Source: Nocardia niwae NBRC 108934 = DSM 45340
Lineage (GTDB): Bacteria > Actinomycetota > Actinomycetes > Mycobacteriales > Mycobacteriaceae
Assembly: GCF_001613465.1 (NCBI RefSeq)
Contig: NZ_BDCK01000029.1
Span: 1-64,000, forward strand
Length of the DNA stretch: 64,000 nucleotides
Direction of reading: 5' to 3'
In this document: piece by piece, positions 62,925 to 64,000 of the stretch
How the letters are laid out: every line of letters starts with the position of its first letter
How positions within the stretch are numbered: the first letter of the stretch is position 1
Translations under genes and position numbers: made by a program
Notes under the pieces: model-generated
What the model was told of the DNA's origin: nothing
Database searches by the model: none
What the model saw: the letters and a program-made list of their open reading frames with translations, nothing else

Positions 62925-63653
62925 ATGGCTCGCACGACCGACGCCTCCGGCGCACATCCGCACGAACCCCACGGCAACGGCTTCGCGTCCAAGCTCAACT
63001 GGCTGCGCGCCGGGGTGCTCGGGGCGAACGACGGCATCGTGTCAACGGCGGGGCTGGTCGTCGGCGTGGCGGCGGCGACCACCGACACACAGGCGTTGTT
63101 CACCGCGGGCATCGCGGGTCTTTCCGCCGGGGCGATCTCGATGGCGGTGGGCGAATACGTCTCGGTCAGCACTCAGCGCGATTCGGAGCGGGCCCTCTTG
63201 GCGAAGGAACGCACGGAACTGCGCGACGAGCCGGACTACGAGCTGGCCGAACTCACGGCGATCTACCAGGCCAAGGGGTTGACGCCGGATACGGCGCGCA
63301 AGGTGGCCGAAGAACTCACCGCGCACGACGCGTTCACCGCGCACGCGGAGGCCGAACTGGGCCTGAATCCCGCGGAGCTGACCAATCCCTGGCAGGCGGC
63401 GTTGTCCTCGGCGGTGGCCTTCACGCTAGGCGCGCTGCTGCCGTTGCTGGCCATCCTGCTCCCGCCGGTCACCGCGCGCATCCCGGTGACGTTCGCCGCC
63501 GTGCTGGCGGCCCTCGCGCTCACCGGGTCGGTCAGCGCCCGGTTGGGCGGCAGCCCTCGGGGCCGGGCGGTGGTACGGGTGGTGCTCGGCGGCGCGCTGG
63601 CCATGGCCGTCACCTACGGCATCGGCCAGCTCACCGACGTGGCCGGAATCTGA
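62925..63653 (+). CDS. VIT1/CCC1-family metal transporter
   Basis: A 242-residue membrane protein of the VIT family (iron/manganese transport). NWLRAGVLGANDGIVSTAGLVVG and GLSAGAISMAVGEYVSVSTQ carry the metal-site residues of helix 1 and 2. The Glu-rich cytoplasmic part (RALLAKERTELRDEPDYELAELT; EELTAHDAF) is the metal-binding domain, followed by three more helices. The ATG at 62925 gives the family start MARTTD. A strong terminator follows. Confidence 0.92.
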   Translation: MARTTDASGAHPHEPHGNGFASKLNWLRAGVLGANDGIVSTAGLVVGVAAATTDTQALFTAGIAGLSAGAISMAVGEYVSVSTQRDSERALLAKERTELRDEPDYELAELTAIYQAKGLTPDTARKVAEELTAHDAFTAHAEAELGLNPAELTNPWQAALSSAVAFTLGALLPLLAILLPPVTARIPVTFAAVLAALALTGSVSARLGGSPRGRAVVRVVLGGALAMAVTYGIGQLTDVAGI

Positions 63654-63688
63654 CCCGCGGGCGGCGGGTCCGTCTCGGAACACGACGA

Positions 63689-63721
63689 TGCCGGGCGGAG
63701 GCCATCGGCCTTCGCCCGGCA
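63689..63721. terminator. Bidirectional terminator between VIT and CsbD-type genes
   Basis: A 15-base stem: TGCCGGGCG plus AGGCC (63689-63702) pairs with GGCCT plus CGCCCGGCA (63707-63721) around ATC, with one wobble step. It sits between two convergent genes. Confidence 0.82.
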
Positions 63722-63740
63722 CCGGTCGTTCGGTGCGCGG

Positions 63741-63914
63741 TCAGCGCTTGAACGCGTCCCGCAGTTTGTCCGCGGCGCGCTTGACGTTGCCGAGGGTCTG
63801 GTCACGCCGCCCCTCGGCCTCCAGCCGGGAGTTGCCCGTCGCTTTGCCGAGGAATTTCTTCATGCTGCCCCTGGTCGCTTGCACTTGGTGCGTGAGGCGA
63901 TCTTCGAACTTCAT
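63741..63914 (-). CDS. CsbD-family small stress protein
   Basis: A 57-residue basic helical protein: KFEDRLTHQVQATRGSMKKF, LGKATGNSRLEAEGRRDQT and a closing GNVKRAADKLRDAFKR. This is the CsbD pattern (general-stress proteins of unknown mechanism, sigma-factor controlled in Bacillus). The ATG lies at 63914; the ribosome site is unclear. It lies just downstream of a DUF6131-type small membrane protein gene, a common pairing in actinobacteria, and both are likely stress-induced. Confidence 0.85.
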   Translation of the reverse strand: MKFEDRLTHQVQATRGSMKKFLGKATGNSRLEAEGRRDQTLGNVKRAADKLRDAFKR

Positions 63915-63923
63915 GAGCAATCC

Positions 63924-64000
63924 CTAGTAATACCAGCGGCGGCCACCCACCGGACGGCCCACCGAACCGGCCACCAGCAGCACGAGCCCGATGATCAGCA
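63924..64000 (-). CDS. C-terminal end of a small DUF6131-type membrane protein
   Basis: The last 25 residues of a minus-strand gene that begins outside the window: a hydrophobic stretch (LIIGLVLLVAGSVG) and the end RPVGGRRWYY. That ending is typical of the small DUF6131 membrane proteins of actinobacteria. Its stop is ten bases before the CsbD-type start. The family call rests on the tail only. Confidence 0.6.
   Translation of the reverse strand, partial: LIIGLVLLVAGSVGRPVGGRRWYY

Overview
The window looks like about 64 kb of chromosome from a high-GC, mycolate-type actinomycete, most likely Nocardia or a close relative. The reasons are the very GC-rich codon use, frequent GTG/TTG starts behind purine-rich ribosome sites, and several families typical of the mycobacteria/Nocardia group: an Rv3235-family protein, a cutinase, a Rv0203-like hemophore-related protein, an EspC-like type VII secretion target, a deazaflavin-dependent (Ddn-type) oxidoreductase, an LdtMt2-like L,D-transpeptidase and an EthA/MymA monooxygenase facing a VirS-like AraC regulator. 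I saw no rRNA, tRNA, CRISPR array, insertion sequence or phage gene. The species call is inference.

Layout. 1-2.6 kb: a ClpP-like protease cut by the window edge and a four-helix membrane protein. 3-6 kb: a TetR gene with palindromic operators facing an acyl-CoA dehydrogenase / APH-like kinase operon. 6-14.4 kb: a secreted lipase, a membrane-anchored protein of unknown function, a streptomycin-type phosphotransferase, a MarR plus MFS exporter operon whose exporter carries three extra beta-sandwich domains, and an enoyl-CoA hydratase with its TetR. 14.6-21 kb: cutinase, MarR/DODA-type dioxygenase pair, Rv3235-like protein, luciferase-like monooxygenase with its flavin reductase, YceI and DUF72 proteins. 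21-27.7 kb: a complete glycerol locus (glpK, IclR regulator, glpF, glpK, glpD) with two copies of one palindromic operator.

28-31.3 kb: a methyltransferase, then a second acyl-CoA dehydrogenase / APH-like kinase set with a small DUF6285-type protein, which resembles the LvaC-LvaA-LvaB module of levulinate (4-hydroxyacyl-CoA) catabolism. 31.5-41.4 kb: L,D-transpeptidase, HxlR/P450 pair, an SDR without the usual catalytic Tyr, a FUSC membrane protein fused in frame to a SRPBCC domain, an amidase, a CDF metal exporter and twin FluC fluoride channels. 41.5-46.2 kb: universal stress protein, an amine oxidase gene broken by a one-base frameshift, TetR/crotonase pair with a strong palindrome, and a PapA-like acyltransferase. 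46.3-50.7 kb: a sugar ABC importer (binding protein, ATPase, permease) with a ROK repressor. 51.1-53.7 kb: three overlapping genes that look like a small type VII secretion-associated cassette, whose last gene is a paralogue of the lone gene at 7.4-8.1 kb. 53.8-64 kb: Ddn-type oxidoreductase, two-component system, hemophore-like protein, DUF1460 hydrolase, MymA/VirS-like pair, a UvrD-type helicase lacking its normal C-terminus, a VIT-family transporter and two small stress-type proteins.

Many catabolic genes here lie beside or opposite their own one-component regulator, and at least seven of these intergenic regions carry a clear short palindrome. The strongest hypotheses are the two presumed 4-hydroxyacyl-CoA kinase/dehydrogenase modules, the type VII secretion-associated three-gene cassette with its distant paralogue, and two unusual domain fusions (MFS plus carboxypeptidase-regulatory-like repeats; FUSC plus SRPBCC). 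All are read from sequence alone, without database searches.
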